Source of the DNA: Fimbriimonadales bacterium
GTDB lineage: Bacteria; Armatimonadota; Fimbriimonadia; Fimbriimonadales; ATM1
Assembly (NCBI GenBank): GCA_035559795.1
Contig: DATMAR010000013.1
Coordinates: 62,001-126,000 of the forward strand
Length of the DNA: 64,000 bases
Reading direction: 5' to 3'
Part shown: positions 27,575 through 37,189 of the stretch, piece by piece
Layout of the letters: each line of letters begins with the position of its first letter
How positions within the stretch are numbered: the stretch's first letter is position 1
Position numbers and translations under genes: made by a program
The notes under the pieces: generated by a model
Told to the model about the DNA's origin: nothing
Database searches by the model: none
The model's input: the letters and a program-made list of their open reading frames with translations, nothing else

Positions 27575-30457
27575 TTATCTTCGTGCCACTTTCTTGATAG
27601 GGTGTTTCTTTTCGGTCTCGCCGTTTTGTTTGATTCCGAGAAGCGGTTTGAGAAACTGTCCCGTATAACTTTGAGGAATTGCGGCTACATCCTCCGGTGT
27701 TCCGCATGCGACGATGAATCCGCCCGCATTCCCCCCCTCGGGACCCAAATCGATAATCCAATCCGCTGTTTTTATCACATCCAAGTTATGCTCTATGACA
27801 ATCACCGTATTCCCTTGGTTCACCAGGCGATGCAACACGTCGAGCAGTTTTCGAATATCTTCGAAATGCAATCCCGTCGTGGGTTCGTCGAGAATATAAA
27901 GCGTGTCGCCCGTTGCGCGTTTGGAAAGTTCTGCAGCGAGTTTGATTCGCTGGGCTTCCCCCCCTGATAGCGTCGTCGCAGGCTGTCCCAATTTGATGTA
28001 GCCTAGTCCAACGTCTTCCAATGTCTCCAATTTCCTTTGAATTCGAGGAATCGCTCGGAAGAACTCCAAAGCTTCGGTGACCGTCATATCCAGCACGTCT
28101 GCAATCGTTTTCCCTTTATATTTGATTTCGAGACTTTCCCGATTGTAGCGCAGCCCTTTGCAAACTTCGCATGGAACATATACGTCGGGCAAAAATACCA
28201 TTTCGATTTTGATAATCCCGTCTCCTCGGCAGGCTTCGCAGCGCCCCCCCTTCACATTGAAGGAAAATCGTCCCGGTTTGTATCCTCTTATTTTCGCTTC
28301 GGGTGTCATCGCAAACAGTTCTCGAATCAAATCGAAAACTCCCGTATAGGTCGCTGGGTTACTGCGCGGAGTCCTTCCGATGGGCGATTGATCTATATCG
28401 ATTACTTTATCGATGAATTGCAATCCCGTAATACGTCGGTGGGGCAGCCAGTTCGTTCGCGTTCCGTAAACTTCATACATCAAACGCGGATACAGCGTGT
28501 CTTGAATCAATGTGGATTTTCCAGAACCAGAAACGCCAGTGACGCAGATGAAAAGCCCTAACGGGATTTCCACGTCTATATTTTTCAAATTGTTTCCTGT
28601 CGCACCTTCCAAGCGAATGATTTTGCTGGTGGGTTGACGTCTTTTTTCGGGAATCGGAATGCTTTTTTCGCCGTTGAGATATTGCGCCGTAAGAGTTCGC
28701 GATTTCAAAAACTTATCCAAAGGACCTTCGGCAACGACATATCCTCCATGCTCGCCAGCGCCAGGTCCTAAATCGATCACCCAATCCGAGGCACGTATCG
28801 TGTCTTCGTCGTGTTCCACCACGATCACCGTATTGCCCAAATCGCGAAGGCGCTGCAAAGTGCGAATCAATTTCTGATTGTCTCGATGGTGCAAGCCGAT
28901 GCTCGGTTCGTCGAGAATATACAAAACCCCCATAAGACCGGAGCCGATTTGGGTCGCCAAGCGAATCCGCTGCGCTTCCCCCCCCGCGAGTGTGCGCGCA
29001 GTTCTGCTCAAGGTGAGATATCCCAATCCTACATCTTTCAAAAATCCTAATCGTTCACGAATTTCTCGAATCGCCCGTTCGCCTATCGTCCTTTGTCTCG
29101 CTGTCAATAAAGTAGGAAGTTTTTCGAAAAATTGCAAACATTCTTCGACCGTCAAATCGCTGATTTCGGAGATGTTTCGCTCTGCTAAAGTTACTGCTAA
29201 AGACGCTTTTTTCAATCGCTTCCCGTCGCATTTGGGGCACGGATGCGAGGACATGTATTGCTCTAAATCTTCTTTGACCCATTCGCTTTCCGTAGTTTCG
29301 TATTTCTTTTTCAAGATGTTGAGGACGCCTTCGAAGTGCGTCGTAATCTTTCGAGAACGACCTGGCATGTAGTGGTAGTCTACGACCAACGCTTTCGGAT
29401 AGCCCTCCATTACGGCTTTTTTAGCGTTCGCAGGCAGTTTCGAATAAGGGGCATTCGAATCGAATCCCATCGCGCGACCTAATGCGTCGAAAACATCGGG
29501 CCACCATTCCTTCAACTCACCGTTTTTATGCACGAAAGGCGCAATCGCCCCCCCTCGAAGCGGTAAGGAAGGATCGGGAACGATGAGCGCCGGGTCGAAC
29601 TCCGTCTTCGTCCCCAATCCGTTGCATTCTTCGCATGCGCCATACGGAGAGTTGAAGGAAAAGAACCTCGGCTCGATTTCGCCAAGCGAAATTCCACAAT
29701 CAGGACAAGCGAAATGTTCACTGTACAATCTCTCCTCTCCATCGAGTATGTGAATGTTGACTAAACCGTTTCCCAACTTCAGTGCGGTTTCTATCGAATC
29801 CGCCAAACGCCCCTCCAAACCCTTTTTCATCACGATTCTGTCCACGACGACTTCGATGGTGTGTTGTTTATAACGGTCCATCGGAATGTCGTCGGTAACT
29901 TCGTACATTTTTCCATCCACACGCACGCGGACAAAGCCAGCCTTCGCAATGTCCGAAATCACTGAGCGATATTCTCCTTTTCTTCCCCTTACCACCGGTG
30001 CGAGGATTTGCACCTTCGCTCCTTCGCCGAGTTCTTTTACTGCATCTACGATTTGTTCGACCGTTTGTCTTTGTATCGCTCTGCCACATTGCGGACAATG
30101 CGGAACACCTGCACGGGCGAAAAGAATGCGAAGGTAGTCGTAAATCTCGGTTACCGTTCCGACCGTAGAGCGTGGATTTTTACTCGCCGATTTTTGGTCA
30201 ATGCTTACAGCAGGGGAAAGACCTTCGATGTAGTCCACGTCGGGCTTGTTCATTTGCCCTAAAAACTGGCGCGCATATGCGGACAGGGATTCGACGTACC
30301 TGCGCTGTCCTTCCGCATAAATCGTGTCGAAAGCCAGTGAGGATTTCCCTGACCCGCTAAGTCCAGTGATAACCACTAACTTATCGCGCGGAATTTCTAA
30401 ATGGAGATTTTTAAGATTGTGTTCCCGCGCGCCATGAATGACGATTTTATCGGTCAT
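27575..30457 (-). CDS. uvrA: Excinuclease ABC subunit A
   Basis: 960 residues, full length. Two ABC ATPase modules: Walker [15 protein letters not shown] near residue 32 and [14 protein letters not shown] near residue 640, signature motifs [15 protein letters not shown] and [15 protein letters not shown], and Walker [13 protein letters not shown] and [12 protein letters not shown]. Zinc modules are seen as CPDCGISL...CEECNG and CEACRGDG...CEVCKG. Damage recognition in nucleotide excision repair; uvrB and uvrC are not in the window. Five of its Gly-Gly pairs are written as G6-8 runs. Confidence 0.98.
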   Translation of the reverse strand: MTDKIVIHGAREHNLKNLHLEIPRDKLVVITGLSGSGKSSLAFDTIYAEGQRRYVESLSAYARQFLGQMNKPDVDYIEGLSPAVSIDQKSASKNPRSTVGTVTEIYDYLRILFARAGVPHCPQCGRAIQRQTVEQIVDAVKELGEGAKVQILAPVVRGRKGEYRSVISDIAKAGFVRVRVDGKMYEVTDDIPMDRYKQHTIEVVVDRIVMKKGLEGRLADSIETALKLGNGLVNIHILDGEERLYSEHFACPDCGISLGEIEPRFFSFNSPYGACEECNGLGTKTEFDPALIVPDPSLPLRGGAIAPFVHKNGELKEWWPDVFDALGRAMGFDSNAPYSKLPANAKKAVMEGYPKALVVDYHYMPGRSRKITTHFEGVLNILKKKYETTESEWVKEDLEQYMSSHPCPKCDGKRLKKASLAVTLAERNISEISDLTVEECLQFFEKLPTLLTARQRTIGERAIREIRERLGFLKDVGLGYLTLSRTARTLAGGEAQRIRLATQIGSGLMGVLYILDEPSIGLHHRDNQKLIRTLQRLRDLGNTVIVVEHDEDTIRASDWVIDLGPGAGEHGGYVVAEGPLDKFLKSRTLTAQYLNGEKSIPIPEKRRQPTSKIIRLEGATGNNLKNIDVEIPLGLFICVTGVSGSGKSTLIQDTLYPRLMYEVYGTRTNWLPHRRITGLQFIDKVIDIDQSPIGRTPRSNPATYTGVFDLIRELFAMTPEAKIRGYKPGRFSFNVKGGRCEACRGDGIIKIEMVFLPDVYVPCEVCKGLRYNRESLEIKYKGKTIADVLDMTVTEALEFFRAIPRIQRKLETLEDVGLGYIKLGQPATTLSGGEAQRIKLAAELSKRATGDTLYILDEPTTGLHFEDIRKLLDVLHRLVNQGNTVIVIEHNLDVIKTADWIIDLGPEGGNAGGFIVACGTPEDVAAIPQSYTGQFLKPLLGIKQNGETEKKHPIKKVARR

Positions 30458-30497
30458 CTATAAAAATTTTACCCGAGAGAGAACGAATTGCCTTCGC

Positions 30498-31880
30498 TTA
30501 GAGGCTTCGTTGCCAGCGCACTTTGTCGGTTTTCGTCTGCCAATTCGCAGGTGCGAAACCCGTTTTTATCCATTGAATTCTCGATTTCACTTCGAACGAA
30601 CTATCCTGAATGTAATCTTCGGGATTGGCAGTAATCGTTATCGTTACCGAACTTTCCGACGTTCCGATAGTTCTCGTATCCACCAAATCGTATTTATTCA
30701 TCGTGTAATTGAATAAAAAGATTTTTTGCGTTACGCCGCTCAGCGTGCTCGAGGAAACTAAATTAAATTCTAATTTGCTCGCGTTTGCAGCGGTTGCGTG
30801 AGCGACTACATCGTACATGATTTGAACGCCGCTGAGGTTGAGCTCTCGACCACGCTTTACGATGTAATAACTGTTGTCGTCTTCGAACATGTCAGTGACA
30901 TCCCCACTCACGTGTTCACCGCGTATTATGGTTATCGTTTCCGGTTTGATTTGTTCCGCGCTCGGCGTTAGACGCCATAAACGTCCATTCGTGCCGTTCA
31001 TTGTTCCCAGGTCGGTGAAGTAAATCGTTCCGTCAGGCGCAACGGCGACGGATGTGCAGTGACTAATTTGGCTTACCAAAAGTGTCGTTTGGCCCGTGAG
31101 GGAATCCACGTACCAAACATTTCCCTCACCGTCATTGTTTCCGAATTCTGCTACGAGCAATCTTCCATCGGGCAAACCTGTAATGGCATTGAGAGGGCTA
31201 AAGCCGCCAATGAAGTTGCCGTTGATGAGTGTTCCTGTGTTCGCATCGAAAGTTTTGATGCCTCCATTCGTTTGGAAAAAACCGCCATGAAACGTGACAT
31301 AGAGAACGCCGTTTCTTTCGAAAACACCGGTCGGTGCAACGCCAGTATATACAGCCGTGTCTATAAAGATGCTTAATTCGTTCCATGTGTTTCCGGATGG
31401 AGTTGCCTGAAAAATCTTATCTCCGTTCGAACTCGTAGCGAGGAGTCTGTTGTCTGAACTCACTACGCAAAAACCGTTCCAATTCCCACCGAAAGGAACC
31501 GGATTGAATTGTTTAATTAAATTCCCATTCAGGTCGTAATGCCAAACGGTTTCTTCTCCGGTATCCCCCCCGCCTTCGCCTACTAATAGAGTTTGGTTCG
31601 GAGCGACGAAAACTCCTAAAGGACCAATATTGAAACCGAAGTAACTCGAAACCGTAAAGCCGCTGATGAGCTCGGAATAATTCCCGTTACTGCCTTTAAG
31701 AATTCGCCCATTTGCCGAATCGGCGATGTACACGATTCCATTCGCATCTATCGATACACCCATCGGATTCGATAGTCCCGATAGTTCTATGCTCATTTGA
31801 TAATTAGGGTCGTGAAGAATTTGAGCGTAGGAAAGTGTGAAGGTACTAACGAAAGTAACGAGACTTACTAAAGCTTTCAT
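30498..31880 (-). CDS. Secreted NHL/SMP-30-like beta-propeller protein
   Basis: 460 residues with signal peptide (about 1-19, TFTLSYAQ). Propeller blades are visible as NPMGVSIDANGIVYIADSAN, GPLGVFVAPNQTLLVGEGG, NAITGLPDGRLLVAEFGNN and TSVAVAPDGTIYFTDLG. The last ~110 residues form a different, beta-rich domain. Such proteins are extracellular or periplasmic, and some relatives are lactonases or choice-of-anchor proteins. No catalytic set is evident here. Confidence 0.75.
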   Translation of the reverse strand: MKALVSLVTFVSTFTLSYAQILHDPNYQMSIELSGLSNPMGVSIDANGIVYIADSANGRILKGSNGNYSELISGFTVSSYFGFNIGPLGVFVAPNQTLLVGEGGGDTGEETVWHYDLNGNLIKQFNPVPFGGNWNGFCVVSSDNRLLATSSNGDKIFQATPSGNTWNELSIFIDTAVYTGVAPTGVFERNGVLYVTFHGGFFQTNGGIKTFDANTGTLINGNFIGGFSPLNAITGLPDGRLLVAEFGNNDGEGNVWYVDSLTGQTTLLVSQISHCTSVAVAPDGTIYFTDLGTMNGTNGRLWRLTPSAEQIKPETITIIRGEHVSGDVTDMFEDDNSYYIVKRGRELNLSGVQIMYDVVAHATAANASKLEFNLVSSSTLSGVTQKIFLFNYTMNKYDLVDTRTIGTSESSVTITITANPEDYIQDSSFEVKSRIQWIKTGFAPANWQTKTDKVRWQRSL

Positions 31881-31972
31881 GGTTTTTGCTTCTAATTCGG
31901 AGTAGATAAGTTTTACTTATACCGTGCTTTTAATTAACAATTTCATCAAAAAGGCGAAATCTAGTATTTTTC

Positions 31973-33136
31973 TCAGGCATTGAGCAAGGGCAGTTCGGTT
32001 AATTTGCGCTGTGTTTTTTCTTCCGTCTGAGTATCAGTCGTAGCGACCTCTCGATATCGGCTATCTCGTTCGATGGGGATTCTGCCCGCTTCTAAAATCA
32101 TATGCCGCATATTCTCGACCGTGAGCGCTTGTGTCTTCACGCCGGGTTTGTCGTCTTGATACGTAATTTCGTATTCCAAAACCGTTCCGTCGCAGTCGTC
32201 CGCACCGTACCATAATGCGACTTGTGTAACGGCTGGCGTGTTCATGATCCAAAAACTTTTGATGTGTTCGAAATTATCCAATAGCAGACGAGAAACGGCG
32301 ATGTTACGAAGGTCGCAATCGCCAGTAGGGTGGGGAATGTGTTCTAATTCTGTGTTTTCAGGGTGAAAAGAGAGGGGGGTAAAACAAACGAAATGCTGCG
32401 TTTCGTCTTGCAATTCGCGCAACTGAAGCAAATGCTCCACTCGTTCTTCGATGGTTTCGATATGTCCGTAAAGCATCGTGGCGTACTGCGTGAGACCCAA
32501 TCGCGAAGCAGTTCGTGCGACCTCTTTCCACTCGTCCCCCCCGATTTTTCTTTCGAAAAGCTCTTCGTGTACTCTATCCGACAGCACCTCGATGCCCCCA
32601 CCGGGAAGAGCGTCGAGTCCGGCTTCGATTAAATCGCGCAATGCCTTTTCGATCGTCGTTTTCCCGACACGCGCAATTTCCACGATTTCCACAGCGGTGA
32701 ATGCTTTGACATGAATACCGGGTCGCTCCTCTTTGACGACGCGAATTAAATCCAAATAATAATCATAGGGAAGTCGAGGATTCACCCCTCCCACCATGTG
32801 AATTTCCGTAATCGGTAAGTGCTTGTATCGACGAACTCGGGCACGAACTTCGTCTAATGTCATTTGATAAGGGTCGGGACCGCCTTTCTTCGCATAAAAC
32901 GAACAAAATTTACAGAATTTATTGCAGATGTTCGTATAGTTGATGTGCTGATTTCTCACGTAATAGGCTTTGTCGTCGTGTAACTTTTCCCTCACGATAT
33001 TGGCGAGATACCCCACACCTGTGAGATTCGGCGTTTGGTAAAGCCGCACCCCGTCCTCGAAGCTCAGTCTTTCCCCTGCAAGGACCTTCTCATAGAGGTC
33101 TACGAGGTCTTTACCTATCAGCGCTTTTGAATTCAT
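31973..33136 (-). CDS. mqnE: Aminodeoxyfutalosine synthase (radical SAM)
   Basis: 387 residues. The radical SAM cluster motif is Cys71-x3-Cys75-x2-Cys78 (NICNKFCKFCSF). Further family features are HMVGGVNPRLPYDYYLDLIR, LDALPGGGIEVLSDRVHEEL, ATMLYGHIET and FTPLSFHPENTELEH. MqnE adds 3-[(1-carboxyvinyl)oxy]benzoate to SAM-derived radical in the futalosine route to menaquinone. MqnC is the closest alternative, but the GGG-x-E-hydrophobic-x-S/D-x-R-V segment favours MqnE. No other mqn gene is nearby. Confidence 0.88.
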   Translation of the reverse strand: MNSKALIGKDLVDLYEKVLAGERLSFEDGVRLYQTPNLTGVGYLANIVREKLHDDKAYYVRNQHINYTNICNKFCKFCSFYAKKGGPDPYQMTLDEVRARVRRYKHLPITEIHMVGGVNPRLPYDYYLDLIRVVKEERPGIHVKAFTAVEIVEIARVGKTTIEKALRDLIEAGLDALPGGGIEVLSDRVHEELFERKIGGDEWKEVARTASRLGLTQYATMLYGHIETIEERVEHLLQLRELQDETQHFVCFTPLSFHPENTELEHIPHPTGDCDLRNIAVSRLLLDNFEHIKSFWIMNTPAVTQVALWYGADDCDGTVLEYEITYQDDKPGVKTQALTVENMRHMILEAGRIPIERDSRYREVATTDTQTEEKTQRKLTELPLLNA

Positions 33137-33699
33137 TATTTCGAGTGAGTATACGTCAAAAGCGTAAGGTTTTCACCTCCTGAAAGCTTTCCCTTCTTCG
33201 CTTCGCTCGAAGGGAAACCGCTACATGAACATGTAGGAGCGCCGTTAGGCGCGATTATTTGCATTCATAACCGAATTCTTGCAGCCCATCCCCGATTATT
33301 TCAGCCTCATTTTCCTATGGCTTGGAGTGCGTAACGAGTTTTCCTTTGGCTTGGGATGCGTAACGAGTTTCCCGATGACTTGGAATGCGTAACGAGCAAA
33401 ATTTATTCGGTTCCCCTTGCTAAGCAGGGTGAACCTTACGGAAGGGTTCATAAAAATCGAGGAATTGCGTCATTGGTACGAAAAAGAATTCTTCCCACCT
33501 CCTTAAAGGTTCCTCCTCTTCGCTTCGCTCGAAGGGGAACCAGAAGTTGTAGGAGCACCATAAGGCGCGATTTTCACCCCCTGCCTTTATTTTCATTTTA
33601 CAAAGAGGGACGATTTGCTTATAGATTTATTTTAGTGTTTGCTTCCAGATCTCTTATGATAGGGGCAAGTTCTTGCCCGTTCTTGCCCCTACCAAATCT
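33137..33699. repeat. Gene-free stretch with family B and C hairpin repeats
   Basis: No convincing gene. It contains family B hairpins at about 33185-33219, 33409-33435 and 33508-33541 (GGTTCCCC... paired with ...GGGGAACC types), family C elements at 33232-33256 and 33549-33571, and the 29-bp tandem repeat listed separately. The alternation B then C occurs twice, so the elements probably spread or duplicated together. Confidence 0.65.
33319..33397. repeat. 29-bp tandem repeat, 2.7 copies
   Basis: Units at 33319-33347, 33348-33376 and 33377-33397 share GGCTTGGRRTGCGTAACGAG with small differences. Between mqnE and dodecin, outside any gene. Confidence 0.75.
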
Positions 33700-33903
33700 T
33701 TAGTCTTCCAAAATGAACGTAATCAGCATATTCACTTTATATGCAGTTACGTTTCCGTTTTCGACCATGACCTCTTGTTCTTTTATCCAAGCGGCTTTGA
33801 TATTGCGGAGCGTTTTATTCGCTCGGGCGATGCCTTGCTTTATGGCATCTTCGAAACTTTCGGAAGAAGTGGAGCTGATTTCTACAACCTTCGCAACAGA
33901 CAT
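33700..33903 (-). CDS. Dodecin family flavin-binding protein
   Basis: 67 residues, the normal dodecin size. Begins MSVAKVVEISSTSSESFEDA and continues with GIARANKTLRNIKAAWIKEQ, matching the dodecin pattern in which the Trp stacks on bound flavin. Forms a dodecameric flavin store in the cytosol. Strong AGGAGG ribosome site before ATG 33903. Confidence 0.9.
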   Translation of the reverse strand: MSVAKVVEISSTSSESFEDAIKQGIARANKTLRNIKAAWIKEQEVMVENGNVTAYKVNMLITFILED

Positions 33904-33974
33904 GGCAAACCTCCTTTTTTCGATGGCTTTATTCTACCAACGTTCCTTACCGTTCCCTTTTCAGGAAAACGGTG

Positions 33975-35120
33975 CTAATACATTAATACGAATTTGAAAA
34001 GGAATTTTGGTTTAGCGCTCTCGCTGAAATTCGCCTCCAATACGAGGCGCGTGTTGTTTACGAACCCTGGGAGGCGATAGGAAAGATAGGGTGAGATCAC
34101 GGCGGTTTGACCTGTCTTTCCGTCAACGCGGATACCCAACGCCGTTTCCCAACTTGGCACGAAGGTCAACTCCGCGCTCCCCAATGTCTGCCACTCTTCT
34201 TCTTGTTTAGCACTCGCTAAACCTGCCATCGCATAAAAATTCCCCATTTCCCAGTAGACGTTCGCACCGAAAAGCAGTCTGTTGTTCGTTCCCGAGAAGG
34301 CAGATATTCCGAAACTCGAAACGCCATTTTGGCGATACGCCTCCAAATAATAACCTTTCGGTTGGTTCTCGAATTCTGCTTTGGCGTGGTCTTTTGCATC
34401 TTCTGTAAGCGGAATAGAGAATCTTCCGGTGAAGGGAATCGTCAAGGTAGCAAAAAATCCATCCACGGTGGACTCGTCGTCGAGTTTGTATACCGTTGCG
34501 CGAACGAGAGGAGACATTTCTCCTACGGCGAATGCTCGAAGTTCTTCGAGGTCTTCGTCGTCTGTGGGTGGACCTTCTAAAGAAGAAGAGAAAAGAATCG
34601 ATTCTGAAATCGAAAACAAATGTTCTGGTTCTAATTGTTTTGCAACGGTGTCTTGCCCTATTGTTAATTGAAAGTTCTTATTCGGGTTGTATCGAACGTA
34701 GAAATGTCCGAAAGAACCGCTTTCGTCATGAATCTCTCCGTCTTCGAGTTCTCTCTCTATGACGCTCCATTCTGCGAGGTAGAAAAGGCGAGGATTAAAC
34801 TCGCCAGCGAACATGAGTTCCACTTCCGAGGGCGTACCTTTGATGGTGTCGGGTTCCTCTTCTAATGTTTTTGCATCGAAAGCGGCAAATGGACTGAACA
34901 GCACACGACCTTTTCGCAACTCGAAGCCTGCTGCGGTTGGTCCTCGCAATCTCACCAAGAGCCCTGTAGCGCTGAGTTTTGGCGGATGGACATGACAAGT
35001 AGAACAAGGAACTTCGAATTCTCTCGTATACGCCGGTATCGCTTGGGCAGAATTGAAAAAGATAAATGCGATAAACGAAACGAAGACTCCGATGATGAAT
35101 ACCGGAAGAAGTTTTCGCAT
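33975..35120 (-). CDS. Monoheme c-type cytochrome fused to outer-membrane-like beta-barrel
   Basis: 381 residues from ATG 35120: signal peptide (about 1-27, ending NSAQA), a CxxCH heme site at Cys39-Cys42-His43 (EVPCSTCHVHPPK), then about 330 residues of alternating amphipathic strands (FYVRYNPNKNFQLTIGQ, YYLEAYRQNGVSSFGISAFS) and a last strand ending in an aromatic residue (FVLMY), as in outer-membrane barrels. This would place a heme at the periplasmic mouth of a barrel. The start overlaps the upstream cytochrome stop by one base (TGATG); the open frame runs up to 35150 but the coupled ATG has the better signal peptide. Confidence 0.7.
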   Translation of the reverse strand: MRKLLPVFIIGVFVSFIAFIFFNSAQAIPAYTREFEVPCSTCHVHPPKLSATGLLVRLRGPTAAGFELRKGRVLFSPFAAFDAKTLEEEPDTIKGTPSEVELMFAGEFNPRLFYLAEWSVIERELEDGEIHDESGSFGHFYVRYNPNKNFQLTIGQDTVAKQLEPEHLFSISESILFSSSLEGPPTDDEDLEELRAFAVGEMSPLVRATVYKLDDESTVDGFFATLTIPFTGRFSIPLTEDAKDHAKAEFENQPKGYYLEAYRQNGVSSFGISAFSGTNNRLLFGANVYWEMGNFYAMAGLASAKQEEEWQTLGSAELTFVPSWETALGIRVDGKTGQTAVISPYLSYRLPGFVNNTRLVLEANFSESAKPKFLFKFVLMY

Positions 35121-35542
35121 CACTTTTCTTGCGCTCCGGATGCAATCCATCTTTCAATAAGTTTGATTTCGGGTTGTTTTAGGGGCTTCCCCCCCATCGG
35201 CATTCGCGGTTTTTTGTCTCCTTTTATGTACTTCATGATAAGACTTGCTTTCGGGTTTCTCGGAACAACGATAGCACCGCTCCTTCCACCTCGCATCATC
35301 GCTTGATACGATGAAAGGTCGAGGTTTGCCGTCTTAATCTTAGCGGAATGGCAGGTTATGCATTCCTTCTTTAAAATTCCAGCAACTTCTTTCCATGTGG
35401 GAATCTTTTCGTAATCTCCGGTATCGTCTTCACTTTTTTCGAATGCATTAACGCTTATGCCACTGGAGATAGCAAAGATGAAACCGAGAACGATAAGTGT
35501 AATTATCGTTTTCGAAAACTTGAAAGTACGTGTGCGACTCAT
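35120..35542 (-). CDS. Membrane-anchored c-type cytochrome domain protein
   Basis: 140 residues from ATG 35542. The N-terminal hydrophobic segment (about 12-33) is a signal or anchor. It is followed by a CxxCH heme motif (ECITCHS, Cys61-Cys64-His65), [16 protein letters not shown] and a likely axial Met in [11 protein letters not shown], ending [11 protein letters not shown]. This is the planctomycete-type cytochrome C domain pattern. The frame stays open to 35665, but that extension lacks a ribosome site and overlaps the glyA leader. Coupled to the downstream barrel cytochrome. Confidence 0.75.
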   Translation of the reverse strand: MSRTRTFKFSKTIITLIVLGFIFAISSGISVNAFEKSEDDTGDYEKIPTWKEVAGILKKECITCHSAKIKTANLDLSSYQAMMRGGRSGAIVVPRNPKASLIMKYIKGDKKPRMPMGGKPLKQPEIKLIERWIASGAQEK

Positions 35543-35598
35543 TTTTCGATTGGTTAATGCGAGAGGGTTTGCTCTATCCTTCTCATCCTTTTCAGAAA

Positions 35599-35632
35599 CG
35601 GAAACACCCCTTATCGGGTTCCGGTTTTTTTT
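35599..35632 (+). terminator. Hairpin plus T8 in the glyA leader (possible attenuator)
   Basis: CGGAA and CCC pair with GGG and TTCCG (35599-35623, three-base bulge), followed closely by eight T residues at 35625-35632. On the plus strand this lies before glyA (ATG 35716) and after the divergent cytochrome start (35542), a place where a terminator makes sense only as an attenuator or against upstream antisense transcription. No known riboswitch is recognised. Confidence 0.5.
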
Positions 35633-35715
35633 ACAGGGCTTTGCAAAAAGTCTCGCTCGGAGCACGCTTATCGAAGCCTCCCTACCCTTGTGCCACGAAG
35701 GTTCATAATCACATC

Positions 35716-37002
35716 ATGACGTTGAAAATCTCTGACCCCGATGTTCTCGCGCATCGAACGAATAATCTCGCCCAAACCGACCCTGAGGTCGCTTTCATCC
35801 TGAGAAAAGAGGAGACTCGCCAAGAGCAGAATCTCGAACTCATTGCCAGCGAAAACATCACGAGCAAAGCCGTCAGGGAAGCCGTGGGTAGCGTAATGAC
35901 CGATAAGTACGCGGAAGGCTATCCCGGTAAGCGCTATTACGGAGGATGTGAATACTACGACGAGGTCGAAAACTTAGCCATAGAGCGTGCGAAAGCCCTT
36001 TATGGCGCTGCCTGGGCGAATGTCCAGCCTCATAGCGGCGCGCAGGCGAACATGGCGGTTTATTTCACCTTTCTCAAACCCGGTGAACGGCTGATGGCGA
36101 TGAACCTATCCCACGGCGGACATCTCACGCATGGTAGTCCGGTGAATTTCACCGGAATGTTATACGAAGTGATTCCTTACGGGGTTCGAAAAGAAGACGA
36201 ACTCATCGATTACGAAGAAGTAGAACGGCTTGCATTCGAACATAAACCGAAGGTCATCGTTTGTGGGGCGACGGCGTATTCGCGTGTGATTGATTACACG
36301 CGCTTTCGAGAAATTTCCGATGCGGTTGGTGCGATTTTGATGTGCGACATGGCTCATCCTGCAGGATTGATTGCGGCTGGGGAATATCCTAATCCTATTC
36401 CTTATTGCCATGTCGTCACCAGTACGACTCATAAAACATTGCGCGGACCGAGGGGGGGGATGATTTTGAGCGCAGACGAAGAAATCGGCGCGAAAATCAA
36501 TAAAATGGTCTTTCCCGGCATACAGGGGGGTCCTTTGATGCATTGTATAGCAGGGAAAGCGGTTTGCTTTCACGAAGCCGCACAACCCTCTTTCAAAAAA
36601 TATCAAAAGCAAGTCCGTAAAAATGCCGACGCCTTAGCGGCAGCGCTCGCCAAAGAGGGATTTCGCATCGTTAGCGGTGGTACGGATTCTCATTTGATGC
36701 TTATTGATCTGCGTCCTTTCGAAATTACTGGAAAAGTCGCCGAAAAAATCTTGGACGATGTAGGAATTACGACGAATAAAAATACGATTCCTTTCGACCC
36801 AGAAAAACCTTTCATTGCCAGTGGATTACGTTTAGGAACACCGGCAGTTACTACGAGAGGAATGAAAGAAGACGAAATGCGAATGATTGCTTCCTTGATC
36901 GCACGTTCATTGCGGGCGAAAGACGACGAGAAAGAAAAGGCTCAGATTCGAAAAGAAGTTAGGGAATTGACTGCCCAATTCCCTGTGCATGATATTGCTT
37001 AG
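35716..37002 (+). CDS. glyA: Serine hydroxymethyltransferase
   Basis: 428 residues from ATG 35716 (the frame is open further upstream to 35530, but family alignment and an N-terminus of [18 protein letters not shown] support the inner start). PLP-binding Lys240 lies in [15 protein letters not shown]. Also visible are [36 protein letters not shown] and [12 protein letters not shown]. Converts serine and tetrahydrofolate to glycine and methylene-THF. The leader contains a terminator-like hairpin, and family A repeats follow the gene. Confidence 0.97.
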   Translation: MTLKISDPDVLAHRTNNLAQTDPEVAFILRKEETRQEQNLELIASENITSKAVREAVGSVMTDKYAEGYPGKRYYGGCEYYDEVENLAIERAKALYGAAWANVQPHSGAQANMAVYFTFLKPGERLMAMNLSHGGHLTHGSPVNFTGMLYEVIPYGVRKEDELIDYEEVERLAFEHKPKVIVCGATAYSRVIDYTRFREISDAVGAILMCDMAHPAGLIAAGEYPNPIPYCHVVTSTTHKTLRGPRGGMILSADEEIGAKINKMVFPGIQGGPLMHCIAGKAVCFHEAAQPSFKKYQKQVRKNADALAAALAKEGFRIVSGGTDSHLMLIDLRPFEITGKVAEKILDDVGITTNKNTIPFDPEKPFIASGLRLGTPAVTTRGMKEDEMRMIASLIARSLRAKDDEKEKAQIRKEVRELTAQFPVHDIA

Positions 37003-37034
37003 TTTATAAACCTGTCTTCTGAAATATTTTTTTA

Positions 37035-37140
37035 GCCTCAACTGCAGGAGCAGTTGAGGCATATAAAACCAGGAGCAGTTGAGGATAAAACTCAGGAGCA
37101 GTTGAGGCATACAAAACTGCCGAGCAGTTGAGGCATACAT
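37035..37140. repeat. Family A hairpin and three half-copies in tandem
   Basis: A full hairpin, GCCTCAACTGC / GCAGTTGAGGC with loop AGGA (37035-37060), is followed by three partial copies (each CAGGAGCAGTTGAGG or GAGCAGTTGAGGC with an A/T-rich spacer) spaced about 25-35 bp. The partial copies contain only the 3' arm. Confidence 0.8.
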
Positions 37141-37142
37141 AC

Positions 37143-37170
37143 ATAAAACTCGACTCATTTTCTCGAGTCG
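37143..37170 (-). terminator. Probable terminator of the SOD gene
   Basis: Read on the minus strand, CGACTC / GAGTCG (6 bp, loop GAGAAAAT) is followed by AGTTTTATG. It lies about 20 nt after the SOD stop at 37190. Confidence 0.55.
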
Positions 37171-37189
37171 TATGGTTGCTTATCTCTGT

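Noticed and set aside
28037-28561. 174-residue plus-strand frame inside uvrA
   Set aside because: It is antisense to conserved uvrA sequence, has no ribosome site, and its composition is Ser/Arg/Phe-rich as expected for a shadow of a real gene.
35543-35665. N-terminal extension of the cytochrome gene to 35665
   Set aside because: The added residues are basic and unlike a signal peptide; ATG 35542 directly precedes a clear hydrophobic segment.
35530-35715. N-terminal extension of glyA to 35530
   Set aside because: It would add 62 residues absent from the family and would cross the leader hairpin; ATG 35716 fits the family start.
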